Source of the DNA: CAZUAQ01 sp964618455
GTDB taxonomy: Bacteria > Planctomycetota > Phycisphaerae > UBA1845 > PWPN01
Direction of reading: 5' to 3'
DNA length: 64,000 bases
Assembly: GCA_964618455.1 (NCBI GenBank)
Contig: CAZUAQ010000030.1
Span: forward strand, 1-64,000
Shown: one piece after another, positions 17,799-26,850 of the stretch
Position numbering within the stretch: the first letter of the stretch is position 1
How the letters are laid out: every line of letters starts with the position of its first letter
Notes under the pieces: generated by a model
Databases searched by the model: none
What the model was told of the DNA's origin: nothing
What the model saw: only the letters and a program-made list of their open reading frames with translations
Position numbers and translations under genes: made by a program

Positions 17799-20700
17799 AT
17801 GGCCCTGCAAATGAAGAATACTCTTTTTCTGTTCGTCATTGTGTCCGCAGCAGGATCAGGGGGACTTCATGCGGAATCGCAATCGGCGGGTGGAAGGGAT
17901 GGAAGTCACTGGTTCCAGCCGCAGAACTGGCAGCGCGACAAGGCGGAACCCTGCTTGAGTCTCGGTGAGGACGGGACGTTCGACAGCGAACACATCCATG
18001 CCCCATGCGTGTTTATCGAGGACGGCCGCTACGTCATGCTCTACACCGGGGCCGACGAGCCGGTACAGGATCGCGTCATGGAGATGGGGATCGCATTCAG
18101 CCGGGACGGAAAGCATTTCGAACGTCACCCGGGAAACCCAGTCCTGTCGATCAAAGGGCGCCAGATCACCACGCCCATGGTACTCCGCCGTCCGGATGGC
18201 TCCGTCCTGCGAGAGAACGGTGACCTTCGCGTCTGGTTCACCGGTACGGGGGATGGCGAGGATCGCGATCGCACCTTCCTGATGGAGACACGCAGCAAGG
18301 ACGGCCTGACATGGTCGACGCCGAAGGAACTCGACATGGAGTACGCCTACGCACCGACCATCCTCAAAGAGGGCGAGACGTACAAAATGTGGTACACGGA
18401 CGCGCGGCGTGATCCATGGCCGATGCGCTACGCCGAGAGCCGGGACGGCACGCAATGGCGGGTCCATCCCGAGCCGGTGCTCGAAGTCGACCAGGACTGG
18501 GAGCGAACCCGTCTCTTCTACCCGACGGTGCTCAAGCGCGACGGGACGTACCTGATGTGGTACGGAAGTTATCAGAAACGCCGCAAGGGAGAAGGGGCGA
18601 AGACGGCCCTCGGCTTCGCGGTCAGCCCGGACGGGATTCGATGGACCAAGTATGCCGGCAACCCGGTCTTCGGACCGGATGCCTCGCGCGCGTGGGAGTC
18701 GCACTACACCACCAGCCAGACGATCCTGCCGCTGGCGGACGGAAGCTGGCGGATCTGGTACGCCTCGCGATCGAAGCCGCCATTCGTGCACAAGTACTTC
18801 GCCATCGGCACGGCGCGATGGGAGGGGTTTTCTGCGAAAGCGAGGGCGTCTCTTGCTCCAGATCACAATGACCGGTCGCGTACGATTCGTGTCGCGGGCA
18901 TCATGAATCCGCCGGTGCGCGAGGGCGACTACAGGGAGGCGAATTACCGGGCGGCGGAGTCCTTGATTCGTGAGGCCGCCCGTGCCGGTGCCGACCTGGT
19001 CTGCACGTACGAGCAGTTTCTCGACGGCTATGGTTTCGATGCGAACAAGATCACCAACATGCGTGACGAGCGGGTTGCCCGGTACGAAGTATTCGGCGAG
19101 AGCGATTACATTGATCGATTGGCGGCGCTTGCCCGGGAACTCGAGATCGTCATCGTGGCAGGAATCGGCTTGAAGCAGGATGACGACTGTGCGAACAGCG
19201 CGCTGATCTTCGACGCGGGTGGATCCCTGGTGGGCACCTATCGCAAGACGCACAACCGGGGCAAGGAGGCCCGCTGGTTCGCGCCGCTGAGCGATGATGC
19301 CAAGAAGACAAATTGCCCCAGCTTCGAGATCGGCCCGGGGCGCGTCAGCGTGAAGATCTGCAATGATCGCCACTTCAGCGAGACGACTGAATTCATGATG
19401 GCCAACGGCGGCGAACTGATCCTGGCGCCATCGTTCGGCAAGTACGATCCCTCACGCCTGGTCGAAGATACCAAGGAGTTCGGCGTCTGGGCGGTCTTCG
19501 TGCATCCGCAAGGCACGCAGTTCATCCACGACGGGAAGATCATCTTCGAGCAACGCGTCAAGAATGGGGAGGGCAGCATCGCGTTGCAGGATATCGAGCT
19601 GGCAGCGCCGCGTACGGAAGGGGCACCGTCGTCTGCCGAGGTCAAAGCCGCCATGAAAAAGGCCGCCGTTTATTTCCGCGAGAAGTACGCTCAAGACGGC
19701 GGCTATCCGCGAACGCGCGAGCTGGATCCGAAGCGCACCAAGCCCTACTGGGGTCGGCTCGAGAACGCGGCTCCGATCGGGATGGCGTACTTGAATGCCT
19801 ATCGCGCCACGGGAGACCCGTTTTATCTCGATGTGCCCAGGGAGGCCGCCCACGCGCTGGCATGGAACCAGTTGGCCAGCGGTGGATGGCATCACAAGAT
19901 GAACGAAGACCCGGAGCGGGCCGCGACCTTCTACTACCGCCGGGATGTCGAAGCCGGCCAGACGGACCAGGCCGGTCGAACCAATCATACGGTCCTCGAC
20001 GATGACGTGTCCCAGTCTGCCGCCCGCCTGCTCATGCTGTACGATCGGGCCACGGGGTTCCAGGAAGAGAAAGTGCATCACGCGGCGCGGTATGCGCTGA
20101 GGGGCTTTGCGGATCTCCAGTATTCCAGCGGGGGATGGCCGATGTGGGTGCAGCGGTCGAAGCAGGTCGAGGCCGTCAAGGCGCGCTATCCCGAGTCGTG
20201 GAAACGAACGTACAAGCGCGAATTCTACCCGCCATTATACACGATCAATGACGGCGCCATCCCGAAAACGATTGACGCGCTGCTGCTTGGGTATCTCGTC
20301 TACGGAGATGCGAAGTACCTGGAGTCCGCCCGACGTGGCGGTGACTTTCTGATCCTGGCCCAGATGCCCGAGCCTCAGCCGGCGTGGTGCCAGCAGTACA
20401 CGCTGGAGATGACACCCGCCTGGGCGCGGAAGTTCGAGCCGCCGGCCATCGTCAGCTACGAGTCCATCGATGTCATTGAATCGCTGATGAAGCTCTACCT
20501 GGCGACCGGCGAGGAGAAATACCGCGCGCCGATCGGCCCCGCTTTGGACTGGCTGGAGCGGTCATGCCTGGACGACGGCCGATTCGCCCGCTTTTACGAG
20601 TTGAAAACGAACCGGCCGCTCTACTTCACAACGGACTACGAGATGGTCTACACCGATGATGATCTGCCGACGCACTACCGATTCAAGTGGGATATCGATG

Positions 20701-20951
20701 TCGAGGATCTTCGCCATCGTTGGGCCGGCCTGGAGCAGAATCGTCGTGAGACCTTCGAAGGGGATGACTCAGACGGGAAGCGTTTGGCATGGATGCTGGG
20801 ACGGCGGGGCACCGTTTCCGCCGACACCGTACGTTCCATCATCGAAGCGATGGATGCACAAGGAGAATGGAGTCATGAACGATACTCACCCGCAAGGATG
20901 TTCATGAAAAATATCAACGTGCTGTCGCTCTACATCGCAAGCCGGGAGTGA
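17799..20951 (+). CDS. Secreted triple fusion: GH43-like propeller, nitrilase-superfamily amidohydrolase, PL10-like domain
   Basis: A 1050-residue secreted protein with three unrelated modules. Residues about 25-350 show repeated beta-propeller blades like GH43/GH32 glycosidases (SRDGKHFERHPGNPVL, MWYTDARRDPWPMRYAESRD, RWTKYAGNPVFGPD). Residues about 365-600 are a carbon-nitrogen hydrolase with a complete triad: Glu405 (TYEQF), Lys483 (TYRKTHNRG), Cys521 (KICNDRHF). Residues about 610-1045 resemble PL10 pectate lyases, an alpha/alpha barrel (DDDVSQSAARLLMLY, GGWPMWV, YTINDGAIPKTIDALL, CQQYTLEMTPAWARKFEPPA). I chose the ATG at 17799 because an AGGAG box precedes it and it opens a signal peptide; a GTG 33 bases upstream is weaker. 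The beta-helix gene overlaps or follows at once. A joint role in breaking down a pectin-like glycan is inference; what the amidase would cleave is unknown. Confidence 0.78.
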   Translation: MALQMKNTLFLFVIVSAAGSGGLHAESQSAGGRDGSHWFQPQNWQRDKAEPCLSLGEDGTFDSEHIHAPCVFIEDGRYVMLYTGADEPVQDRVMEMGIAFSRDGKHFERHPGNPVLSIKGRQITTPMVLRRPDGSVLRENGDLRVWFTGTGDGEDRDRTFLMETRSKDGLTWSTPKELDMEYAYAPTILKEGETYKMWYTDARRDPWPMRYAESRDGTQWRVHPEPVLEVDQDWERTRLFYPTVLKRDGTYLMWYGSYQKRRKGEGAKTALGFAVSPDGIRWTKYAGNPVFGPDASRAWESHYTTSQTILPLADGSWRIWYASRSKPPFVHKYFAIGTARWEGFSAKARASLAPDHNDRSRTIRVAGIMNPPVREGDYREANYRAAESLIREAARAGADLVCTYEQFLDGYGFDANKITNMRDERVARYEVFGESDYIDRLAALARELEIVIVAGIGLKQDDDCANSALIFDAGGSLVGTYRKTHNRGKEARWFAPLSDDAKKTNCPSFEIGPGRVSVKICNDRHFSETTEFMMANGGELILAPSFGKYDPSRLVEDTKEFGVWAVFVHPQGTQFIHDGKIIFEQRVKNGEGSIALQDIELAAPRTEGAPSSAEVKAAMKKAAVYFREKYAQDGGYPRTRELDPKRTKPYWGRLENAAPIGMAYLNAYRATGDPFYLDVPREAAHALAWNQLASGGWHHKMNEDPERAATFYYRRDVEAGQTDQAGRTNHTVLDDDVSQSAARLLMLYDRATGFQEEKVHHAARYALRGFADLQYSSGGWPMWVQRSKQVEAVKARYPESWKRTYKREFYPPLYTINDGAIPKTIDALLLGYLVYGDAKYLESARRGGDFLILAQMPEPQPAWCQQYTLEMTPAWARKFEPPAIVSYESIDVIESLMKLYLATGEEKYRAPIGPALDWLERSCLDDGRFARFYELKTNRPLYFTTDYEMVYTDDDLPTHYRFKWDIDVEDLRHRWAGLEQNRRETFEGDDSDGKRLAWMLGRRGTVSADTVRSIIEAMDAQGEWSHERYSPARMFMKNINVLSLYIASRE

Positions 20952-21001
20952 TGCCGATCCGAGGGTCCAGAATGTTTTCAAGAGCAGACGGGGACGAACA
21001 C

Positions 21002-23098
21002 ATGAAATCGAATCCATTCGCGCGCGGGCTTGTCACCCTCGCGATCGTGCTATGCTGCAGCGGGCTGGAGGGGCGTGACCTCTACGTGGCGCCGGAGGGC
21101 AACGACCAATGGTCGGGAACGATGCCGGCGGTCGATTCGAACGCGCCGGATGGCCCGTTTGCCACGTTGGAACGGGCACGCGATGAGGTGCGTCGATGGC
21201 GAGATGCAGGCGCATCACTCAAGGAGCCCGTGACCATCCACATCCGTGGCGGGGATTACGTCCGGGATCAGGCATTCCGGCTGACTCCCAACGACAGTGG
21301 GGCCGAGCAGTCTCCGGTCACCTATCGCGCCTACCGCAATGAAACCGTGCGTCTGATCGGAGGGCGGGAGTTGACCGGCTTTGCTCGTGTGGAAAGTTCG
21401 GAGATCCTCAAACGCCTCGAACCCTCGGCGCGCGAGGCGGTGCGTCAGGTGAATCTGAAATCCATCGGAGTGACCGATTTCGGCGATCCGGTTCAGGCGG
21501 GCAAGCGTCTGGAACTCTTTTTCGACGATCAGCCGATGACTCTGGCCAGGTGGCCGAACGACGGGTACGTCACGATCGGCAAACTCCTGGGCGGCAAGCC
21601 TCGGAAGAGTCATAATCTGACCGGCGATGCAGTCGGTAAATTCGGCTATGACTATGATCGCCCGAAACGGTGGGAAGGTGAGAACGATATTCGTTTGCAT
21701 GGCTACTGGTTCTGGGACTGGTCCGCCGCCTATCAGACCGTCGACGCGATCGATACCGAGAACAACGTCATCACCCTGAAGCCACCCTATCACCATTACG
21801 GCTATCTCGAAGGCCAGCGGTACTTCGCATTGAACCTGCTGGCGGAACTCGATTCGCCGGGCGAATGGTATCTCGATCGTTCGAGCGGGATCTTGTATTT
21901 CTGGCCTCCCGGCCCGATCGAATCAGCAAGGACCTATGTTTCGTTGATCGACTCCCTGGTCGACATGAAGGATGTCTCGCATACGACGTTTCAGGGAATC
22001 ACGTTCGAATTCAACCGGGGCGACGCGATCACGGTGAATGGGGGGACGCACAACCGGATCGCCGGTTGTGTCATTCGCAATATCGGCAGCGATGGCATCG
22101 TCATCCAAGGCGGGACGGATCACACGATCACCAGTTGCGATCTCTACAATCTGGGGGATAACGGTATCTCCATCGATGCCGGCGACCGCAAGACGCTCAC
22201 GCCCTGTCGACACAACGCCATCAACAATCACGTCCACCATTACAGTCGGACAAGCGCGACGTACCGGGGGGCGTTTGATGTCCGCGGTGTGGGGTGCCGC
22301 GTGGCCCACAACCTCGTGCACGATGCGCCGCACGTCGCCATCTGGATGCGCGGTAATGATCATCTGATCGAGTACAACGAGGTGCATCACGTGTACCGGG
22401 ACACGGATGATGCCGGCGCCCTGTATATCGGCCGGGATTACACCTGGCGGAGCAACACGATTCGTTACAACTTTTTCCACCATATCGGTGACTTCAAGAG
22501 CCGGGTGGGCGTACAGGCGATATATCTTGACGACTTCACGAGCGATACGACAGTGTTCGGGAATATCTGTCACAAGGTATACCGCGCGGTGCTGCTGGGC
22601 GGGGGGCGAAAGAACCGGGTGGAAAACAACGTCCTGGTCGATAGCACCATCGGCATTCATCTCGACTCACGCGGCCTGGGCTGGGCGAAGAACTACTTCA
22701 ATGGTGGGGTGACGACACTTGAAACCCGTCTTGAAGCGATGCCCTATCGTGAGCCGCCATGGTCCGAGCGCTATCCCGAACTGCTTACGTTGTACGAGGA
22801 TGAGCCCGCGGTGCCGAAGTACAACATCATTCGCCGAAACATTGCCGTGGACAACGAGAAATGGCTGGATCTGCGATTCGACAAGGATCTGCCCCACAGC
22901 ATCGTGGATGTCCGGGATAATCTGACCAACGAGGATCCCGGTTTCGTGGATCCTTCAAACGGGAACTTTCAGTTGAAATTGGATTCGCCGGCATGGAAGC
23001 TGGGCTTTGAGCGAATCCCGGTCGAGAAAATCGGATTGTTCCGCGATGAGTTCAGGACGACGCTGCCATCCGGCGCGCAGCAGTATGAATCGGAATGA
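21002..23098 (+). CDS. Secreted right-handed beta-helix protein, GH141-like
   Basis: A 698-residue secreted protein. After the signal peptide comes DLYVAPEGND, PDGPFATLERARDEVRR and then ELFFDDQPMTLARWPNDG, an N-terminal pattern I associate with GH141 (alpha-L-fucosidase or xylanase). Residues about 320-620 are beta-helix coils with Asn ladders (HNRIAGCVIRNIGSDGIVI, ENNVLVDSTIGIHL). The upstream fusion gene ends at 20951; an ATG overlapping its stop (TGATG) is in frame and would add 17 residues. I prefer 21002, which has a GGGGA box and puts the signal peptide at the N-terminus. Translational coupling to the fusion gene is likely either way. A shared glycan substrate is the natural reading. 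Confidence 0.78.
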   Translation: MKSNPFARGLVTLAIVLCCSGLEGRDLYVAPEGNDQWSGTMPAVDSNAPDGPFATLERARDEVRRWRDAGASLKEPVTIHIRGGDYVRDQAFRLTPNDSGAEQSPVTYRAYRNETVRLIGGRELTGFARVESSEILKRLEPSAREAVRQVNLKSIGVTDFGDPVQAGKRLELFFDDQPMTLARWPNDGYVTIGKLLGGKPRKSHNLTGDAVGKFGYDYDRPKRWEGENDIRLHGYWFWDWSAAYQTVDAIDTENNVITLKPPYHHYGYLEGQRYFALNLLAELDSPGEWYLDRSSGILYFWPPGPIESARTYVSLIDSLVDMKDVSHTTFQGITFEFNRGDAITVNGGTHNRIAGCVIRNIGSDGIVIQGGTDHTITSCDLYNLGDNGISIDAGDRKTLTPCRHNAINNHVHHYSRTSATYRGAFDVRGVGCRVAHNLVHDAPHVAIWMRGNDHLIEYNEVHHVYRDTDDAGALYIGRDYTWRSNTIRYNFFHHIGDFKSRVGVQAIYLDDFTSDTTVFGNICHKVYRAVLLGGGRKNRVENNVLVDSTIGIHLDSRGLGWAKNYFNGGVTTLETRLEAMPYREPPWSERYPELLTLYEDEPAVPKYNIIRRNIAVDNEKWLDLRFDKDLPHSIVDVRDNLTNEDPGFVDPSNGNFQLKLDSPAWKLGFERIPVEKIGLFRDEFRTTLPSGAQQYESE

Positions 23099-23114
23099 CA
23101 GCGGCGAATCTATA

Positions 23115-23136
23115 CTGCAACGCATGATAGTTGCAG
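23115..23136. repeat. 7-bp inverted repeat between convergent genes
   Basis: CTGCAAC, 8-base loop, GTTGCAG lies between the ends of the beta-helix gene and the HTH gene. There is no T-run on either side, so it is at best a weak terminator. Confidence 0.35.
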
Positions 23137-23146
23137 AACAGGAGAA

Positions 23147-23584
23147 TCAGCCATCCATCTGTTCTAGTCGCTGCAGCGCTTCGCGCTTGCCGATCCCGCG
23201 TACCGAGGCCAGGGCGGCGAGCGTCTTGTTGCGGGGCTTGCTCTTTCCGGATTCGAGGTTGTAGATGGTCAGCTGAGAGACGCCGACAAGGGCCCCGTAG
23301 TCCGCGGCGGAAAGCCCGAGCTTCTCGCGGTGCGACTTCAACCAGCGCGGGGAGAAGCGCATGTTCTCGGTACTCTGTGAGGCGGGAGGTTGACCGGTGC
23401 GGCGCTTTTCCTGCTTTTCCAGCAGGGTGAGACGCTTTGACAATTCGTCGACCGTGCGCTTCAGTTCAGCGATGTCTCGCCGGTGCTGGGCGGAAGAACG
23501 CCGAAGCACGGACAACTCACTCTTGATCTCTTTTCGCGCCAGGCGACGTATTTCTTCTTTTAATACAGTGGCAAGATTCGGCAT
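23147..23584 (-). CDS. Small XRE-type HTH protein with N-terminal coiled coil
   Basis: A 145-residue likely DNA-binding regulator. Residues 1-65 are charged and helical with heptad-like spacing (LRRSSAQHRRDIAELKRTV), predicted coiled coil. An XRE helix-turn-helix follows at about 84-117 (EKLGLSAADYGALVGVSQLT, then YNLESGKSKPR), then a short helical tail. I start at the ATG at 23584, preceded by AAGGAG; a longer frame to 23656 lacks this. Target unknown. The type, coiled coil plus XRE, recurs in planctomycete and myxobacterial genomes. Confidence 0.82.
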   Translation of the reverse strand: MPNLATVLKEEIRRLARKEIKSELSVLRRSSAQHRRDIAELKRTVDELSKRLTLLEKQEKRRTGQPPASQSTENMRFSPRWLKSHREKLGLSAADYGALVGVSQLTIYNLESGKSKPRNKTLAALASVRGIGKREALQRLEQMDG

Positions 23585-23971
23585 TGTTATATCTCCTTGC
23601 GATTCATAGAGATTGTATTCAATAGAGCGAAGATAGCAAATGATTTGATGGATCAAGATATATCTTGGATGATGAAGACAATGTGGGGTATGCAGGAAAT
23701 ATGCATCGTCAGCGATCCACCCGGGGCTGGGTTCGGTCCCCGTGGGAACAGGCCAACAGCGGGAAGATGTCTCGATATCAGGTCAGGATGAGCTTGATGG
23801 TACGGGTGCGGCAGATGTCCCTCAGAACGTGTGTGAGAAGCGCAGGGACCGTCCCCGTGTCGCAGGCAGGGAAAACGCACATTAGGCGAATCGGTTGCGC
23901 AGCACGCGAGAAGAGTGCAAATCGAGGAATATCCTCTCTCTGGTAGAGTTTCTCACACATGTTCTCAAGGG
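23585..23971. other. Intergenic region, 387 bases, no gene seen
   Basis: This contains the upstream region of the HTH gene (AT-rich near 23600-23700, the most AT-rich stretch around) and the 3' side of the COG0523 GTPase gene. A short palindrome GGGAC-C-GTCCC lies at 23845-23855. Frames through it have no recognisable product. Confidence 0.45.
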
Positions 23972-25078
23972 CTACGAGTTCACTACTTGCAGGTGACGAA
24001 ACGTGGGTTGCGGTCGACCGGGGCTGAGGCAGCGCATCTCGAGGAATCGATGTTCGATTGTGGTTCCGCAGATTTCTTGCATGACCCTTCGAACACGTTG
24101 CTCCAGGGTCGCGGGAGGCATCTCGACCCGGGCGTTCAGGATCATCGAAGCCGAGAGCGAGGGCGGACACTCGCCGCGGAGCTTGGGAGCCGCATCGAGT
24201 CGGGTCAGGTTGCCGACCAGTTCGCTCTGCCTGTCGCTGAGGATCAGCTTCACATGCCCGACCTCCGCCTTCAAGGTTCGGAATTGGCCATGCAGTTCGT
24301 CGAGCAGCCGCCGCGCGAATGTCTTCCAGTCCCCGGTGCGCCCACTGATTGATTTCAACTCCAGCGCGGCGTTCAACCAGCCCAGAACCGCTTCGCCCTC
24401 GGCATAGGTGTCGTAATCGATATCGAGAATGTGGTTACCGACAGGGCCCGCCTGCTGCATGGCATCGATCCAGGCGTCGACACCGTCTCCCTCCTGCGCC
24501 GACAACCAGAGGCAGGAGCGTCCCGGAAGCCGGTCGGCCAGCAGGTTCTCAATCCGCTTGCGATCCTCATGCGTGAGCAGGTCCGACTTGTTGATGGCGA
24601 TGACGTCGGCTTCTTCCAGCTGTTTCATGTAAATGTAGCCGGCGCTGGGATGAAGCAGGCCGGGATTACCTGAAAGAAGGGTCTCCAACCGGTGCGGATC
24701 CGCCAGCACGGTCAACGGCGCGAGCGAAAAGCGATTGTGATAATTCGCCTTGAGAGGTTGCATGATCGTGGCGGAAAGGTCCGTGCAGCTTCCCACAGGT
24801 TCGCCGACGAGCACGTCGACCTGAACATCATTGCATAGTTGCTCAGCGGATTGGATCAGACCATCGAAATTGCAGCAGAAGCAGCTTCCCGCCACTTCAC
24901 GAACGTCGAGCCCCCGCTTCATCAGCAACGTCGTGTCCACGAGATCGGGCGCCTGGTCGTTGGTGATCAATCCCACGTGCCTGCCTCGACTGATGAGCCG
25001 CTGCGCCGCCTGCCAGAGCAGTGTGGTCTTGCCCGCGCCGAGGAAACCACCCACTAGGATCAAGTGAACCTTATTCAT
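23972..25078 (-). CDS. COG0523 (G3E) family GTPase, CobW-like metallochaperone
   Basis: A 368-residue P-loop GTPase of the COG0523 family, whose members deliver metals to target proteins or act in zinc homeostasis. Walker A is GGFLGAGKTT (10-19), the family metal motif CxCC is CFCC (66-69, normally binding Zn or similar), a GEPVG segment follows, and NKSD (163-166) gives guanine specificity. The C-terminal half is divergent. I start at the ATG at 25078; the open frame extends much further but through the neighbouring gene. This start overlaps the aquaglyceroporin stop by 8 bases, so translation is probably coupled. The partner metal and target are unknown. Confidence 0.88.
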   Translation of the reverse strand: MNKVHLILVGGFLGAGKTTLLWQAAQRLISRGRHVGLITNDQAPDLVDTTLLMKRGLDVREVAGSCFCCNFDGLIQSAEQLCNDVQVDVLVGEPVGSCTDLSATIMQPLKANYHNRFSLAPLTVLADPHRLETLLSGNPGLLHPSAGYIYMKQLEEADVIAINKSDLLTHEDRKRIENLLADRLPGRSCLWLSAQEGDGVDAWIDAMQQAGPVGNHILDIDYDTYAEGEAVLGWLNAALELKSISGRTGDWKTFARRLLDELHGQFRTLKAEVGHVKLILSDRQSELVGNLTRLDAAPKLRGECPPSLSASMILNARVEMPPATLEQRVRRVMQEICGTTIEHRFLEMRCLSPGRPQPTFRHLQVVNS

Positions 25079-25949
25079 ATGCTTCAACCTCATTGGGATC
25101 GGATGCGTTCGTCGCTGTCGAGTCGTCTGCCAGGCCCGGACGCAGCAGTAACTCGTAAATTCCGCCGCCGGCAATCGCCCCGAGAATGGGTGACAGCACG
25201 TAAACGTGAAAAAACCCCGCACGGGGTCCCGGCAGTGCCACCTCTCCCCAGCCCGCCATCCAGGCCACCAGCCTCGGCCCGAAGTCACGAGCCGGGTTCA
25301 AGCCGGCCTGCGTCAGCGGGGCAACCACCGCGATGATCACCGAGACGGTCAGCCCGATGAAGATGGCGATGCCGGTCCGCCCGGGCGCCGCCACGTTTCG
25401 AGCATCCGTCAATGCCAGTACGAAGAACGCCAGAAACGCCGTTCCTATTCCCTCGGCCAGCATGGCCTGGGCATGACCGACGACATTGGGGCTCCACTCC
25501 AGCGTGGACGCCACGGCGGGGTTGGGAAAGTACATGCAGTAGACCATGGCCGAGCGTTCGCTGCCCGTTTCACCACGGGCAATGCCCTGGACCCGTTCAA
25601 AATGCTCGAGGGCCCCGAAAAAGAGCAGATACAGTGTGGCGGCTGCCAGGAAGGCGCCCAGCAACTGGCTCAACACATAGGCGGGCGCCTTGCCGATCGG
25701 GAATTTCCGGTACAGGACAAAGAGGATCGTGATGGCGGGGTTGATGTGTGTCCCGGACAGGGCGCCGGTCGCGTAAATGGCGAGGGCGATCGCGACACCC
25801 CAGACCACGGCGATCTGCCAGAGCCCCGCGTGGACCCCTGTCAGGACCGCGGCATGGACCGCCCCAAGCCCGAGGAACACGAGGATGTACGTGCCGATCG
25901 CCTCCGCCACACAGGCACGCATCTGGGAATCATGCTTGGCTGAACTCAT
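25071..25949 (-). CDS. glpF: Aquaglyceroporin, MIP family (GlpF-like)
   Basis: A 292-residue channel with six predicted membrane helices and two half-helices carrying the NPA motifs: NPA at 70-72 (GTHINPAI) and NPAR at 218-221 followed by Asp222 (LNPARDFGPR). Asp after the second NPAR is the GlpF-type determinant for glycerol or small polyols and metalloids, not a strict water channel. I use the ATG at 25949 (MSSAKHDSQMRAC), which gives the usual short cytoplasmic N-terminus; an ATG at 26063 would add 38 residues. No glycerol kinase or dehydrogenase adjoins it. It overlaps the COG0523 GTPase gene by 8 bases. Confidence 0.9.
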   Translation of the reverse strand: MSSAKHDSQMRACVAEAIGTYILVFLGLGAVHAAVLTGVHAGLWQIAVVWGVAIALAIYATGALSGTHINPAITILFVLYRKFPIGKAPAYVLSQLLGAFLAAATLYLLFFGALEHFERVQGIARGETGSERSAMVYCMYFPNPAVASTLEWSPNVVGHAQAMLAEGIGTAFLAFFVLALTDARNVAAPGRTGIAIFIGLTVSVIIAVVAPLTQAGLNPARDFGPRLVAWMAGWGEVALPGPRAGFFHVYVLSPILGAIAGGGIYELLLRPGLADDSTATNASDPNEVEAYE

Positions 25950-26251
25950 GAAGTACGATCTCGGATCAGGCAAGTCATCGGCAGGAATCCCGGCCAGTCC
26001 GGGAGCGCCTGGAAACTCGAACGGGGCGGGTCCGATACGTGATGCCCGACTGGCGGGAAGCATACTCCCGATCGTACGGGCCCGCCACCGGGCGTTTCTT
26101 CAACGCGCGAGCCCCGTATCTTCTGTAATGGCAGGTGGTTGGATGGTCTTCCTCAAGGTGGTATGACTTGCATTACGACCTGTTCGTGGCATACACTTAT
26201 TCAGTGGAGTTTCCGGGGGGAAGGATTCAGCATCCACGTCAGGGAAACGGC
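25950..26251. other. Divergent intergenic region, 302 bases
   Basis: This lies between the aquaglyceroporin start and the ECF sigma factor start, transcribed apart, so it should hold both promoters. The frame of the aquaglyceroporin extends through part of it to an ATG at 26063. A candidate sigma-70-like promoter for the sigma factor gene is listed separately. Confidence 0.5.
26173..26202 (+). promoter_or_regulatory. Candidate promoter of the sigma factor/kinase operon
   Basis: TTGCAT, an 18-base spacer and TACACT give an imperfect housekeeping-type -35/-10 pair about 50 bases before the ECF sigma factor ATG. The coordinates are good to a few bases. Matches this weak also arise by chance. 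Confidence 0.25.
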
Positions 26252-26839
26252 ATGAGCACGATAACCAACACGGCGCTGCTCATGGGTCTGCAAGACAGAG
26301 ATGACCCGGCCTGGAGTACGTTCTATTCCCGATATCAGCCGGTGCTCGTCGCCTTCGGAAGACGGATGGGACTTCGCCATTCCGACGCGCAGGACGCCGC
26401 CCAGGAGGCGCTGATCGCCTTCGCCGACAGCTATCGCAAGGGCCAGTACGATCGCACCAAGGGGCGTCTGCGGACATGGCTGTTCAGCATCGCGAGCAAC
26501 AAGGTGCGCGACGTGCAGCGTCGCAACGGCCGCGATGCCGTGTTTGTGGATGTGCCGGAGAAGACGCATTTCATGGGCGTCGTTCCCGGCGACAACGAGA
26601 TGAGCCGGATCTGGGAAACAGAGTGGCAGAAGGCGTTGACCGATGCCTGCATGGAGGAGGTCGCGCGCCACGTGGAGCCCAAGACGTTCCAGGCATTCGA
26701 ACTGTTCGTGGTGAGAGAGTGGTCGGCGGAGAAAGTGGCGGAGCATCTCGGGCTGTCACGGAATGCCGTATTCAAGGCCAAGCGACGCGTGCTCACCCGC
26801 ATGCGGGCCACTTATCAACGGATGAAGTCCACGTGGTAG
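26252..26839 (+). CDS. ECF-type RNA polymerase sigma factor
   Basis: A 195-residue extracytoplasmic-function sigma factor. Region 2 is readable (RYQPVLVAFGRRMGLRHSDA, then DAAQEALIAFADSYRKGQYD and GRLRTWLFSIASNKVRD), and region 4 ends the protein with an HTH (WSAEKVAEHLGLSRNAVFKA). The ATG at 26252 follows AGGGAAACGGC; an earlier in-frame start adds an unrelated extension. It lies 11 bases ahead of a kinase whose N-terminus looks like a zinc-finger anti-sigma domain, so it is probably held by that protein. This fits the planctomycete pattern of ECF factors beside Ser/Thr kinases. The target promoters are unknown. Confidence 0.88.
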   Translation: MSTITNTALLMGLQDRDDPAWSTFYSRYQPVLVAFGRRMGLRHSDAQDAAQEALIAFADSYRKGQYDRTKGRLRTWLFSIASNKVRDVQRRNGRDAVFVDVPEKTHFMGVVPGDNEMSRIWETEWQKALTDACMEEVARHVEPKTFQAFELFVVREWSAEKVAEHLGLSRNAVFKAKRRVLTRMRATYQRMKSTW

Positions 26840-26850
26840 ATTCGCATCCC

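Noticed and set aside
23845..23855. Palindrome GGGAC-C-GTCCC, of a type seen near REP-associated transposases
   Set aside because: A single short copy with no transposase frame nearby; chance is a sufficient explanation in GC-rich DNA.
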